DNA from: Peterkaempfera griseoplana
Lineage (GTDB): Bacteria; Actinomycetota; Actinomycetes; Streptomycetales; Streptomycetaceae
Length of the DNA: 40,118 bases
Reading direction: 5' to 3'
NCBI RefSeq assembly: GCF_001418575.1
Contig: NZ_LIQR01000180.1
Location: 1-40,118 of the forward strand
Positions 18,675 through 29,527 of this stretch are shown piece by piece. Every line of letters begins with the position of its first letter. Position 1 is the stretch's first letter. The notes under the pieces are model-generated. The model was given only the letters and a program-made list of their open reading frames with translations. It was not told the DNA's origin and did not search any database. The position numbers were made by a program, and so were the translations under genes.

Positions 18675-20399
18675 TCAGCTCGGCGGGGCCGCCGTCGGCA
18701 GCTGCGGCTCGGGCGGCAGACCGGTCGCCGTGGCGGGCCGCGGCGGCAGCGCCGGGCGCGCCATCCGCTCGACCGGCGGCACCGCGGTACGCCGCACCCG
18801 CAGCCAGGCGGACGCCTGGTCCGCGGGCAGGGCCGCGGAGACCAGCCAGCCCTGGACCGCGTCCACCCCCATGCCGTGCAGCTGCTCCCAGGTCTCGTCG
18901 TCCTCCACGCCCTCGGCGACCACCGTGAGCCCCAGGGAGTGCGCCAGCTGCACGGAGCAGCGGACCACGGCCGCGTCGTGGTCGTCGGCGACCATCCGGG
19001 AGACGAACGAGCGGTCGATCTTCAGCTCCCCCACCGGCAGGCTGCGCAGCCGCACCAGGGAGGAGTGCCCGGTGCCGAAGTCGTCCAGGGACATCCCGAC
19101 GCCGTGGCGGCGCAGCTCGTCCAGGGTGTCGGCGGCACGGCGGGAGTCGTCCAGCAGCAGCCGCTCGGTGATCTCCAGCTGCAGGGCCTGCGGCGGCACG
19201 GCGTAACGGGCCAGCCGGTCGGCGACCCCGGCGGCGAAGCCGGGGGTCAGCACATCGCGGGGCGAGACGTTCACCGCGACCTGCACATCCAGGCCCTGGG
19301 CGCGCCACTCGGCGAGCTGGTGCACGGCCGCGTCCAGGACGTAGTCGGTGAGCCGGGGCATCAGGCCGCTGGACTCGGCGAGCCCCACGAACTCCTCGGG
19401 GCTGATCCTGCCGCGTCCGGGCCGGTCCCAGCGCAGCAGCGCCTCCAGGCCGACGACCCGGCCGTCGAAGGCCACCTTGGGCTGGTAGTGCAGCTCCACC
19501 TCCCCGGCCTCCAGGGCGCGGCGCAGATCACCGAGGAGGCCCACCCGGATCGGGGTGTCGGCGTCGCGCTCCTGGTCGTACACCTCCACCCCGGTGCGGC
19601 CGCGCTGGGCATGGCCCATGGCGACGTCCGCGCGGCGCAGCAGGGTCTCGGCGTCCGCGGCGTGGTCGGGGAAGATGCAGACTCCGGCGCTGGCCTCCAC
19701 GGCGAGCAGCAGTCCGTCCAGCCGGCTGGGGGCGGCGAGTTCGGCGATCAGCGCCCGGGCGAGCCGCTGCAGGGTCACCGGGCAGCCGACGCCGGGCAGC
19801 AGCACCGCGAACTCGTCGCCGCCCATCCGGGCGACCACGGCCCGCCGGCCGCCCTGGACGGGTGGCGGCAGCACCGAGAAGGGGTCGTCGGCGCCGCCCT
19901 GGGAGTTCCTCGACGGGCCGCCGGGCAGCAGGCTGCCGTCCCGCAGGGCGGTGTGCAGCCGCTGGGAGATCTGCACCAGCAGCCGGTCGCCGGCGGCGTG
20001 GCCCAGGGTGTCGTTGAGCGACCGGAAGCGGTCCAGGTCCAGCAGGATCAGTCCGACCCGGCCGAGCGGTTCGGTGACCGGCACGCTGGTGCTCTGGGCG
20101 ATGGCGGCCCGGGCGGCCAGCAGCAGCGCCTGGCGGTTGGGCAGTCCGGTGAGCGGGTCGGTGAGCTGGTCGCGGGCCCGGTCGCGGGCGATCCGCCAGG
20201 CGGCGATCAGTACCGCCAGCGGCACCGTGAAGAGCGGCAGCAGCTCGGCCTCGTGCCGCCCCACCAGCACGGCCAGCGGAATCAGCGGGGCCGCGCCCGC
20301 CAGCACGATGCCGAGCAGCAGCGCCGCTCCGGTCAGTCCCTGCGGTGGCGTCAACCCCTGTGGAGGGTGGGGGAATGCGCCCCTGGAGTGCCGTTCCAT
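18675..20399 (-). CDS. rmdB: Membrane GGDEF-EAL cyclic-di-GMP protein, rmdB-like
   Basis: The 574-residue protein has two hydrophobic segments (about 23-45 and 53-70), a GGDEF domain (about 78-275) and an EAL domain (about 285-535). GGDEF is intact at 193-197, but the usual inhibitory RxxD is missing and a roughly 30-residue Gly/Pro/Ser-rich insert (about 154-185) sits just before the motif. The EAL domain keeps every signature: EALLRW 319-324, NVS 377-379, EITE 409-412, DDFGTG 439-444, Lys460, AEGVE 495-499. Phosphodiesterase activity is therefore expected. I chose the ATG at 20397-20399 for its GGAGG eight bases upstream; the open frame further upstream is not protein-like. Symbol rests on domain order and place beside ligA, as remembered for Streptomyces. 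Confidence 0.85.
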   Translation of the reverse strand: MERHSRGAFPHPPQGLTPPQGLTGAALLLGIVLAGAAPLIPLAVLVGRHEAELLPLFTVPLAVLIAAWRIARDRARDQLTDPLTGLPNRQALLLAARAAIAQSTSVPVTEPLGRVGLILLDLDRFRSLNDTLGHAAGDRLLVQISQRLHTALRDGSLLPGGPSRNSQGGADDPFSVLPPPVQGGRRAVVARMGGDEFAVLLPGVGCPVTLQRLARALIAELAAPSRLDGLLLAVEASAGVCIFPDHAADAETLLRRADVAMGHAQRGRTGVEVYDQERDADTPIRVGLLGDLRRALEAGEVELHYQPKVAFDGRVVGLEALLRWDRPGRGRISPEEFVGLAESSGLMPRLTDYVLDAAVHQLAEWRAQGLDVQVAVNVSPRDVLTPGFAAGVADRLARYAVPPQALQLEITERLLLDDSRRAADTLDELRRHGVGMSLDDFGTGHSSLVRLRSLPVGELKIDRSFVSRMVADDHDAAVVRCSVQLAHSLGLTVVAEGVEDDETWEQLHGMGVDAVQGWLVSAALPADQASAWLRVRRTAVPPVERMARPALPPRPATATGLPPEPQLPTAAPPS

Positions 20400-20745
20400 G
20401 CGCAGATCCTCCGTCGCCGCCCCCGCGGGGCCACCCTGCATGCCTGTGCCCGCCGCCCTGCGCCGCACCGCCGGCCGGAGGTCTGCATGCTCCGGTCCGC
20501 GGTGACACAGGGCGGCACCACCCGCACGGTTGGACGTCTCCCGCGGCGCGGGTGGTGGGTGCCTCGCCTGGTACCCCCGGCGCAACGACGGCAGCGTCGC
20601 TGCGCCCCCGCTCACACGGGCAGGCTGCGTTCAAGGGTAAATCCACGGACGACCTGAGGGCAGACTTTCGGACATTCGAACGTGCGCCGCCACCCAACGT
20701 CACCGAGCCTCAACCCTTGTGGCACAAGGGACGGCTGATACGGGG
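20400..20745. other. Intergenic region between ligA and the rmdB-like gene
   Basis: These 346 bases hold no gene. Near the ligA end there is a palindrome (20714-20730). A TTGAAC at about 20635-20630 (minus strand) could be the -35 of an rmdB promoter, but no matching -10 is clear. Confidence 0.4.
20714..20730 (-). terminator. 8-bp palindrome after ligA, terminator or operator
   Basis: CCCTTGTG and CACAAGGG are separated by one base, 15 bases after the ligA stop. As RNA it would form a short stem with only a few downstream U residues. As DNA it is an almost ideal dyad for a regulator controlling rmdB. Confidence 0.45.
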
Positions 20746-24010
<3,265 letters not shown>

Positions 24011-24086
24011 GCCCCGAAGAGTACGAGAAGCACCGGTGGCGCCGCGCCCGCCTCCCGGCGGCCGCGGCCGGCGGCGTCCCGGTCCG

Positions 24087-24776
24087 CTACCGGCCGGGGC
24101 GCACGGTGATGTCGGTGATCTCGGCGTCCCGGGGCAGGTCGATCGCCGTGACCACGGCGGTGGCCACCGACTCGGGGTCGATCCAGGCGCCGGGGTCGTA
24201 GTCCCGGCCCTCCTGGGCGTGCACCTTCTGCTGCATGGGCGTGGCGGTGCGGCCGGGGTAGACGGTGGTGACCCGTACACCGTTGCCGTGCTCCTCCTCG
24301 CGGAGCGAGTCGGCCAGGGCGCGCAGCCCGAACTTGCTCGCGGCGTAGGCGCTCCAGTCACCGTTGGCGCGCAGCCCGGCACCGGAGTTCACAAAGACCA
24401 CATGGCCCCTGGCGGCACGCAGGGAGGGCAGCAGCAGCCGGGTGAGCTCGGCCGGGGCCACGGTGTTGACGGCGAGGGTGTGCTGCCAGATCTTGACCGG
24501 CAGCTCGCCCACCGGGCCCAGCTCCACCACTCCGGCGATGTGCAGCAGCGAGTCCAGCTCCACCGGGAGCTCCTGGTGCCCGAACGCCCAGGAGAGCCGC
24601 TCCGGTTCGGCCAGGTCGCCGACCAGCGTGCGGCTGCCGGGGAACCGCTGCTGCAGTTCTTTCGCCCGCCCCGCGTCCCTGGCCGTCAGCCACAGCTGCT
24701 CGCCGCGGGAGGCCAGCCGCTCGGCCACCGCCGCGCCGATTCCGGATCCGGCCCCTGTGATCAGATGTGCGCCCAT
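24087..24776 (-). CDS. Short-chain dehydrogenase/reductase (SDR)
   Basis: A 229-residue classical SDR. The cofactor motif TGAGSGIG is at 7-14, the catalytic Ser is in VFVNSGAG, and the Tyr-x-x-x-Lys is in SAYAASKFG. A PGRTATPM segment follows it. The substrate is not predictable. It starts at ATG (24774-24776) with AGGA about nine bases upstream and follows the LOG-family gene by 20 bases, so both are probably expressed together. It leads on to the methionine-synthase-like gene after 76 bases. Confidence 0.9.
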   Translation of the reverse strand: MGAHLITGAGSGIGAAVAERLASRGEQLWLTARDAGRAKELQQRFPGSRTLVGDLAEPERLSWAFGHQELPVELDSLLHIAGVVELGPVGELPVKIWQHTLAVNTVAPAELTRLLLPSLRAARGHVVFVNSGAGLRANGDWSAYAASKFGLRALADSLREEEHGNGVRVTTVYPGRTATPMQQKVHAQEGRDYDPGAWIDPESVATAVVTAIDLPRDAEITDITVRPGR

Positions 24777-24796
24777 GATCCGATTCCTATCACGGG

Positions 24797-25342
24797 TCAG
24801 GCGGCCGAGGCCTCGCCGGCCGCCTCCAGGTAGGCCAGGGCCGAGGCGGCGTCCTGGGCGAAGAAGACCAGCTCGTCCAGCGGGCGGGGCAGGAAGCCCT
24901 CCGCCTCCATCCGGGTCAGCTGGCTGCGCAGCCCGTCGTAGAACCCCTCGCTGTCCAGCACCACGATCGGTTTGGTGTGCAGGCCGTGCTTCTTGAGCTC
25001 CAGCACCTCGGTGAGTTCGTCCAGCGTGCCCAGCCCGCCGACCAGCACCACCACGGCGTCGGCCCGCTGCAGCAGGGCCGCCTTGCGCTCGGCCAGGTCG
25101 CGGGTCATCACCAGCTCGTCGGCGCCGCGGTAGGACTTGTGGGCCAGCAGCTCCACCGAGATGCCCACCAGTCTGCCGCCGGCGGCCTTGACGTTGTCGG
25201 CGAGCACGCCCATCAGACCGGCGTCGGAGCCGCCCCACACCAGGGTGTGGCCCCGCTCCCCCAGCAGGGCGGCGAACTTCTTCGCCGGGACGGTGTAGCG
25301 GTCGTCGAGGGAGTACGCGGAGCAGAAGACGCAGATATCCAT
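24797..25342 (-). CDS. LOG-family (TIGR00730-type) protein
   Basis: The 181-residue protein is of the 'lysine decarboxylase-like' Rossmann fold, many members of which are cytokinin-releasing nucleoside 5'-monophosphate phosphoribohydrolases. Family marks are CVFCSA at the N-terminus, WGGSDAGLMG (about 37-46) and VGGLGTLDELTE (about 100-111). The last normally begins with Pro (PGGxGTxxE); here it is Val. The Thr and Glu are kept. An in-frame TTG (25349-25351) would add three residues; I prefer the ATG at 25340-25342. No clear ribosome site is seen. True substrate unknown in this organism. Confidence 0.82.
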   Translation of the reverse strand: MDICVFCSAYSLDDRYTVPAKKFAALLGERGHTLVWGGSDAGLMGVLADNVKAAGGRLVGISVELLAHKSYRGADELVMTRDLAERKAALLQRADAVVVLVGGLGTLDELTEVLELKKHGLHTKPIVVLDSEGFYDGLRSQLTRMEAEGFLPRPLDELVFFAQDAASALAYLEAAGEASAA

Positions 25343-25385
25343 GATGGGCAACAGGTATCACGCCGCCGCCCGTTCGGACCAGTCA

Positions 25386-25399
25386 CTTCGTGTACGAAG
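25386..25399. promoter_or_regulatory. Palindrome upstream of the LOG-family gene
   Basis: CTTCGT-GT-ACGAAG is a perfect 6+6 dyad in the 111-base gap between mnmA and the LOG-family gene, about 45 bases upstream of the latter's start. It could be an operator. Confidence 0.35.
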
Positions 25400-25453
25400 C
25401 CCGCTGGCCGCGGCGATGGCGGCCGGAGAGCACCCCCGCCCGGCCGCCCGCCC

Positions 25454-26584
25454 TCAGGTCCCCACGGGGGCGGAGGCCGCGGTGGTGGTGGCGATGGTGG
25501 CGGAGCCCACCACCCGGGTGCCCTGGTAGAGCACCACGGCCTGGCCGGGTGCGATGCCCCTGGCGGGCTCGGCCAGCCGGACCCGCAGTTCGCCGCCGAC
25601 GGCCTCGGCGGTCACCGGGACCTCGGCGCCGTGGGCGCGCAGCTGGGCGGTGTACTCCCCCGGGCCGGTCGGCGCGGGCCCGCACCAGCGGGGGCGGATC
25701 GCGGTGAGCGCGACCACGTCCAGCGCCTCGGCGGGGCCCACGGTGACCCGGTTGTCGACCGGGGAGATGTCCAGTACGTAGCGGGGCTTGCCGTCCGGCG
25801 CGGGGCGGCCGAGCCGCAGGCCCTTGCGCTGGCCGACGGTGAATCCGTACGCGCCGTCGTGCTCGCCGACCTTGGTGCCGTCCATGTCCACGATGTCACC
25901 GGCCGCGGTGCCCAGGCGCCGGGCCAGGAAGCCCTGGGTGTCGCCGTCGGCGATGAAGCAGATGTCGTGGCTGTCGGGCTTGCGGGCGACCGCCAGGTCG
26001 CGGCGCTCGGCCTCCTCGCGGATCAGCTCCTTGGAGGTGTCCCCGAGCGGGAAGAAGGCGTGGGCCAGCTGCTCGGCGTCGAGGACGCCCAGCACATAGG
26101 ACTGGTCCTTGGCGGCGTCCACAGCGCGGTGCAGCTCGCGGCCGCCGGGTCCGTCGACGATCCGGGCGTAGTGGCCGGTGCAGACCGCGTCGAAGCCGAG
26201 GGCCAGCGCCCTGTCCAGCAGCGCCGCGAACTTGATCTTCTCATTGCAGCGCAGGCAGGGGTTGGGGGTGCGGCCGGCCGCGTACTCGGCGACGAAGTCG
26301 TCCACCACGTCCTCGCGGAACCGGTCGGCCAGGTCCCACACGTAGAACGGGATGCCGATGACGTCGGCGGCCCGGCGGGCGTCCCGGGAGTCCTCCAGGG
26401 TGCAGCAGCCTCGGGCGCCGGTACGGAAGGACTGCGGGTTGGCGGAGAGCGCCAGATGGACGCCGGTCACCTCGTGCCCCGCCTCGGCGGCACGGGCGGC
26501 GGCGACCGCCGAGTCCACACCTCCGGACATCGCAGCCAGGATGCGCAGCGGACGGCCGCTCGCCGCGGCAGGGAAGTCACTCAT
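25454..26584 (-). CDS. mnmA: tRNA-specific 2-thiouridylase
   Basis: MnmA thiolates U34 of tRNA Lys, Glu and Gln. The 376-residue protein has the pyrophosphatase P-loop SGGVDS at 20-25. It has the catalytic Cys110 in NPCLRCN and the second Cys209 in SHDICFI (usually SQDICF). The TGHYAR motif is at about 136-141. The C-terminal beta-barrel (about 290-376) is present. The ATG (26582-26584) lies 26 bases after the cysteine desulfurase stop; the ribosome site (GGGG) is poor. Being next to a cysteine desulfurase suggests that protein gives the sulfur directly. Confidence 0.96.
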   Translation of the reverse strand: MSDFPAAASGRPLRILAAMSGGVDSAVAAARAAEAGHEVTGVHLALSANPQSFRTGARGCCTLEDSRDARRAADVIGIPFYVWDLADRFREDVVDDFVAEYAAGRTPNPCLRCNEKIKFAALLDRALALGFDAVCTGHYARIVDGPGGRELHRAVDAAKDQSYVLGVLDAEQLAHAFFPLGDTSKELIREEAERRDLAVARKPDSHDICFIADGDTQGFLARRLGTAAGDIVDMDGTKVGEHDGAYGFTVGQRKGLRLGRPAPDGKPRYVLDISPVDNRVTVGPAEALDVVALTAIRPRWCGPAPTGPGEYTAQLRAHGAEVPVTAEAVGGELRVRLAEPARGIAPGQAVVLYQGTRVVGSATIATTTAASAPVGT

Positions 26585-26610
26585 GATGTGCCCCAGAGTA
26601 CGCGGCCCGG

Positions 26611-27798
26611 TCAGCGCCGTGCCGAGGCGATACGGGCGCCGCGGGCGCGCTCCACGACCGGCCCGATGGCCTCGGCCAGTGCGGCGACGTCGTCCGGGGT
26701 GCTGGTGTGGCCGAGTGAGAAGCGCAGCGAGGCCCGGGCGGTGTCCGCGTCGGCGCCGGTGGCCAGCAGCACATGGCTGGGCTGCGGCACCCCGGCGGAG
26801 CAGGCGGAACCGGTGGAGCACTCGATGCCGCGGGCGTCCAGCAGCATCAGCAGCGCGTCGCCCTCGCAGCCGGGGAAGGAGAAGTGGGCGTTGGCGGCGA
26901 GCCTGCCGCCCGCATCGGGGTCGCCGTTGAGCACCGCGTCGGGGACGGCCGCCCGTACCGCCGCGACCAGTCGGTCGCGGAGCACGGCCATGGCCTTGGC
27001 GTGCTCGGGCTGGCGCTCCACCGCGATCCGGGCGGCCTCGGCGAACCCGGCCGCGGCGGGGACGTCCAGGGTTCCGGAGCGGACGTCACGCTCCTGGCCG
27101 CCGCCGTGGAGCAGCGGTGCCGGGGTGAAGGTGCGCGCCAGTACCAGCGCTCCCACCCCGTAGGGCCCGCCGATCTTGTGCCCGGTGACGGTCATCGCGT
27201 CCAGGCCGGAGTCGGCGAAGGAGACCGGCACCTGTCCCAGCGCCTGCACCGCGTCGGAGTGGATCGGGATGCCGAACTCATGGGCCACCGCGGCGAGTTC
27301 CGCGACCGGCTGGAGGGTGCCGATCTCGTTGTTGGCCCACATCACGGTGACCAGCGCCACCGTCTGCGGCCCGCTGCCGCCCTCGATGGCCCGGCGCAGC
27401 GCCTCGGGATGCACCCGGCCGACCGCGTCCACGGGCAGGAACTCCACCTCGGCGCCCTCGTGGTCGCCCAGCCAGTGCACGGCGTCCAGGACGGCGTGGT
27501 GCTCGACGGGGCTGCACAGCACCCGGACCCTCGCCGGGTCCCCGTCCCGGCGCGCCCAGTAGAGGCCCTTGACCGCCAGGTTGTCGGACTCGGTGCCGCC
27601 GCCGGTGAGCACGATCTCGCCCGGTCTGGCGCCCAGTGCCCTCGCCAGCGTCTCCCGGGACTCCTCGACGACGCGTCGGGCGCGCCGTCCTGCCGCGTGC
27701 AGGGACGACGCGTTGCCGGTGCTGCCGAGGTGCGCCGTCATGGCGTGGATCGCCTCGGGGAGCATCGGGGTTGTCGCCGCGTGATCAAGATAGGGCAT
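26611..27798 (-). CDS. Cysteine desulfurase
   Basis: This PLP enzyme removes sulfur from cysteine as a persulfide. The 395-residue protein starts [11 protein letters not shown], as class V aminotransferases do. The PLP lysine is Lys208 ([10 protein letters not shown]), Asp182 and Gln185 (SDAVQ) contact the cofactor, and the acceptor Cys333 is in STGSACSAG, the IscS/NifS class I form. The gene runs into mnmA, so a role in tRNA thiolation is the simplest reading, though it may also serve Fe-S assembly. A TAGTAT -10 element (27813-27808) lies nine bases before the ATG, giving a very short or absent leader. Confidence 0.94.
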   Translation of the reverse strand: MPYLDHAATTPMLPEAIHAMTAHLGSTGNASSLHAAGRRARRVVEESRETLARALGARPGEIVLTGGGTESDNLAVKGLYWARRDGDPARVRVLCSPVEHHAVLDAVHWLGDHEGAEVEFLPVDAVGRVHPEALRRAIEGGSGPQTVALVTVMWANNEIGTLQPVAELAAVAHEFGIPIHSDAVQALGQVPVSFADSGLDAMTVTGHKIGGPYGVGALVLARTFTPAPLLHGGGQERDVRSGTLDVPAAAGFAEAARIAVERQPEHAKAMAVLRDRLVAAVRAAVPDAVLNGDPDAGGRLAANAHFSFPGCEGDALLMLLDARGIECSTGSACSAGVPQPSHVLLATGADADTARASLRFSLGHTSTPDDVAALAEAIGPVVERARGARIASARR

Positions 27799-27807
27799 GG
27801 CGCATCA

Positions 27808-27813
27808 ATACTA
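27808..27813 (-). promoter_or_regulatory. -10 element of the cysteine desulfurase-mnmA promoter
   Basis: TAGTAT on the minus strand, nine bases from the ATG. No Shine-Dalgarno sequence is present, which fits a nearly leaderless transcript. Confidence 0.5.
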
Positions 27814-27838
27814 CGGTCCACCCGGGGCTCGGGTGACC

Positions 27839-27868
27839 GTTGCGCCCTGCGCAACGCGCGGCTAGCGT
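27839..27868 (+). promoter_or_regulatory. iclR-type gene promoter with overlapping operator
   Basis: GTTGCGC-CCT-GCGCAAC (27839-27855) is a perfect 7+7 inverted repeat. Its TTGCGC (27840-27845) is 17 bases from a TAGCGT -10 (27863-27868), the ideal spacing. A regulator bound here would block its own promoter. The divergent desulfurase promoter starts 26 bases away and may be affected. Confidence 0.6.
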
Positions 27869-27913
27869 GCTCACTCTCGCCGCCGTCCGCGGTGAGGGGG
27901 CGGAGGGGGCCTG

Positions 27914-28750
27914 ATGTCGCAGTCCGTGGACCGTGCCTTGACCGTGCTGGCCTCGCTCGCCGACGGGCCGGCCTCGCTGGAGCAGGCGGCCGGCCGGCTG
28001 GGGGTGCACAAGTCGACCGCCATGCGGCTGCTGCACACCCTGGAGGAGCACGGCTTCGTCCACCGCCAGGACGACCACCGCTACCGGCTGGGCGGCCGGC
28101 TCTTCTCACTGGGGCAGCTCGCGCTGGAGGGGTTCGACGTACGCCGGGTGGCCTCTCCGTACCTGGTCGCCCTCAACGAGCGCTACGGGCACACCGTCCA
28201 CCTCGCCGTGCTGGAGGACGAGGAGGTGATCCATGTCGACAAGGTGGAGAGCCGTTACCCCGTACCGCCGCACTGCTGGCTGGGCGGTGCCTCCCGGATC
28301 GGCCGCCCCGCCGCGCCGACCGCCTCGGCCGCGGCCAAGGTGCTGCTCGCCGAACTGCCCGAGGAGCAGCGCCGTGAGCGGGTCGCCGCGCTGGACTTCC
28401 CGGCGCACACCGCGCGCTCCATCCGCTCCGCCGAGGAGTACCTGGCCGAGCTGGACCGGGTGCGGGAGCGGGGCTGGGCGCAGGACCTCGGCGAGGTGGA
28501 CGAGACGGTGAACGCCGTGGCGGCGCCGATCCGCGGCGTGGCCGGCCGGACCATCGCGGCCTGCTCCATCTCCGCCCCGGCGGGGCCCGTGCCCGGTCCC
28601 GGGGAGCTGCCGCCGGTGCTGGCGGAGCTGCTGCCGGAGCTGCTCTGCACGGTGGAGGCGATCTCCCTGGCGTACGGCGGGCAGCCTACTCTCCGCTGGT
28701 GCGAGAGCCGATGCGGTGCCAGGCCCGCGGCGCGCGCCAGCCGTATCTGA
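27914..28750 (+). CDS. IclR-family transcriptional regulator
   Basis: The 278-residue protein starts MSQSVDRALTVLASLADG, the typical winged helix-turn-helix N-terminus of the family (about 1-65). The IclR effector domain follows (about 75-255, including DKVESRYPV and GRPAAPTASAAAKVLLAE). GGAGG eight bases upstream supports the ATG at 27914-27916. Beyond about residue 255 the protein continues with an Arg/Cys-rich tail (WCESRCGARPAARASR) encoded in the 65 bases that overlap the convergent TRIC gene; this tail may be non-conserved. The ligand is unknown. Divergent from the cysteine desulfurase and with its own palindromic operator, it may control itself and perhaps the sulfur genes. Confidence 0.92.
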   Translation: MSQSVDRALTVLASLADGPASLEQAAGRLGVHKSTAMRLLHTLEEHGFVHRQDDHRYRLGGRLFSLGQLALEGFDVRRVASPYLVALNERYGHTVHLAVLEDEEVIHVDKVESRYPVPPHCWLGGASRIGRPAAPTASAAAKVLLAELPEEQRRERVAALDFPAHTARSIRSAEEYLAELDRVRERGWAQDLGEVDETVNAVAAPIRGVAGRTIAACSISAPAGPVPGPGELPPVLAELLPELLCTVEAISLAYGGQPTLRWCESRCGARPAARASRI

Positions 28751-29351
28751 GGGCCAGCATCCGCAGCACGAAGGCGACCAGGGCGGCGGCGGTGCCGGTG
28801 GCCGGGCCGAGCGCATGGGCGGCGATCAGTACGGCCACCAGGACCGCGGCCGCCAGCGCGGGCACGGCGTAGATCTCCCGGTCCCAGCGCAGCAGGGAGG
28901 GGACCTCGTTGGCGAGGACGTCACGGATCACGCCGCCGCCGACCGCGGTGGCGACGCCCAGCGCCACCGAGGCGACCGCGCCCAGGCCGTAGTCGTGGGC
29001 CTTGGCGGTGCCGGTGACGGCGAAGAGGCCGAGGCCCAGGGCGTCCAGCGACTGCACGGTCCAGTTGATCCGCTCGACCTCGGGGTGGAGGAAGAAGACC
29101 ACCACGGCGGCGGCCAGCGGGGTGGAGAAGTAGCCGGCGTCGGTGAAGGCGGCCGGCGGCACCGCGCCGATGACGAGGTCGCGCAGCACACCGCCGCCCA
29201 GGGCGGTGACCTCCGCGAGCATGGCGATGCCGAGGATGTCGAGGTTCTTGCGGACCGCCAGCAGTCCGCCGGAGAGGGCGAAGACGAAGATGCCGGCGAT
29301 GTCCAGGGTGTGCTGGACATCGTGGGTGAAGAGCTGCGAGGTCACCCGCAC
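28686..29351 (-). CDS. TRIC-type (UPF0126) membrane channel protein
   Basis: A 221-residue, seven-helix membrane protein of the bacterial TRIC cation-channel family. It shows the internal duplication of three helices each. GGGVLRDLVIG is near residue 60 and GGGVIRDVLAN near residue 145, the Gly-rich kinks of the pore. A GTG at 29349-29351 is the start used here; another at 29343-29345 would remove two residues. No good ribosome site is visible, though a TACAAC lies just upstream. The upstream frame is Pro/Gly-rich and not protein-like. Its 3' end overlaps that of the IclR gene by 65 bases. Confidence 0.85.
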   Translation of the reverse strand: MRVTSQLFTHDVQHTLDIAGIFVFALSGGLLAVRKNLDILGIAMLAEVTALGGGVLRDLVIGAVPPAAFTDAGYFSTPLAAAVVVFFLHPEVERINWTVQSLDALGLGLFAVTGTAKAHDYGLGAVASVALGVATAVGGGVIRDVLANEVPSLLRWDREIYAVPALAAAVLVAVLIAAHALGPATGTAAALVAFVLRMLALRYGWRAPRAWHRIGSRTSGE

Positions 29352-29356
29352 AGTTG

Positions 29357-29392
29357 TACCCGGTGTCCCCGCCGTACCCGGTGTCCCTGCGG
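29357..29392. repeat. 18-bp direct repeat, two copies
   Basis: TACCCGGTGTCCCCGCCG (29357-29374) is followed by a second copy (29375-29392) that differs at two positions. It lies immediately upstream of the TRIC gene start and could influence its promoter. Confidence 0.7.
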
Positions 29393-29432
29393 CGCCGGGC
29401 CGTGCGCCCGGCGCGGCCGGGGCGGAAGCACC

Positions 29433-29506
29433 CAGGGGCGCGGGGAACGGCGCGACCAGCCCATGACGGGGGTGCAGGGCTGGTCGCGCGGTTCCCCGCG
29501 CCCCTG
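29433..29506. repeat. Long inverted repeat, terminator of the peptide ABC operon
   Basis: Arms of 30 bases (29433-29462 and 29477-29506) match at 29 positions around a 14-base loop. The arm core (GCGCGGGGAAC next to GCGCGACCAGCCC) is a sequence I recall scattered through Streptomyces intergenic regions. It starts just after the last ABC gene and before the TRIC gene, so it probably ends transcription from the right. A 14-bp palindrome, GGGGCCGCGGCCCC (29508-29521), lies beside it. Confidence 0.8.
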
Positions 29507-29527
29507 TGGGGCCGCGGCCCCGCGGCG

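Noticed and set aside
20400-20615. A 72-residue N-terminal extension of the rmdB-like protein
   Set aside because: The ATG at 20399 has a strong ribosome site; the upstream part is unlike protein and lies in the promoter region.
20641-20700. Possible SOS (LexA) box near TTCGAACG upstream of rmdB
   Set aside because: Only one half-site resembles the consensus; no dyad of the right spacing.
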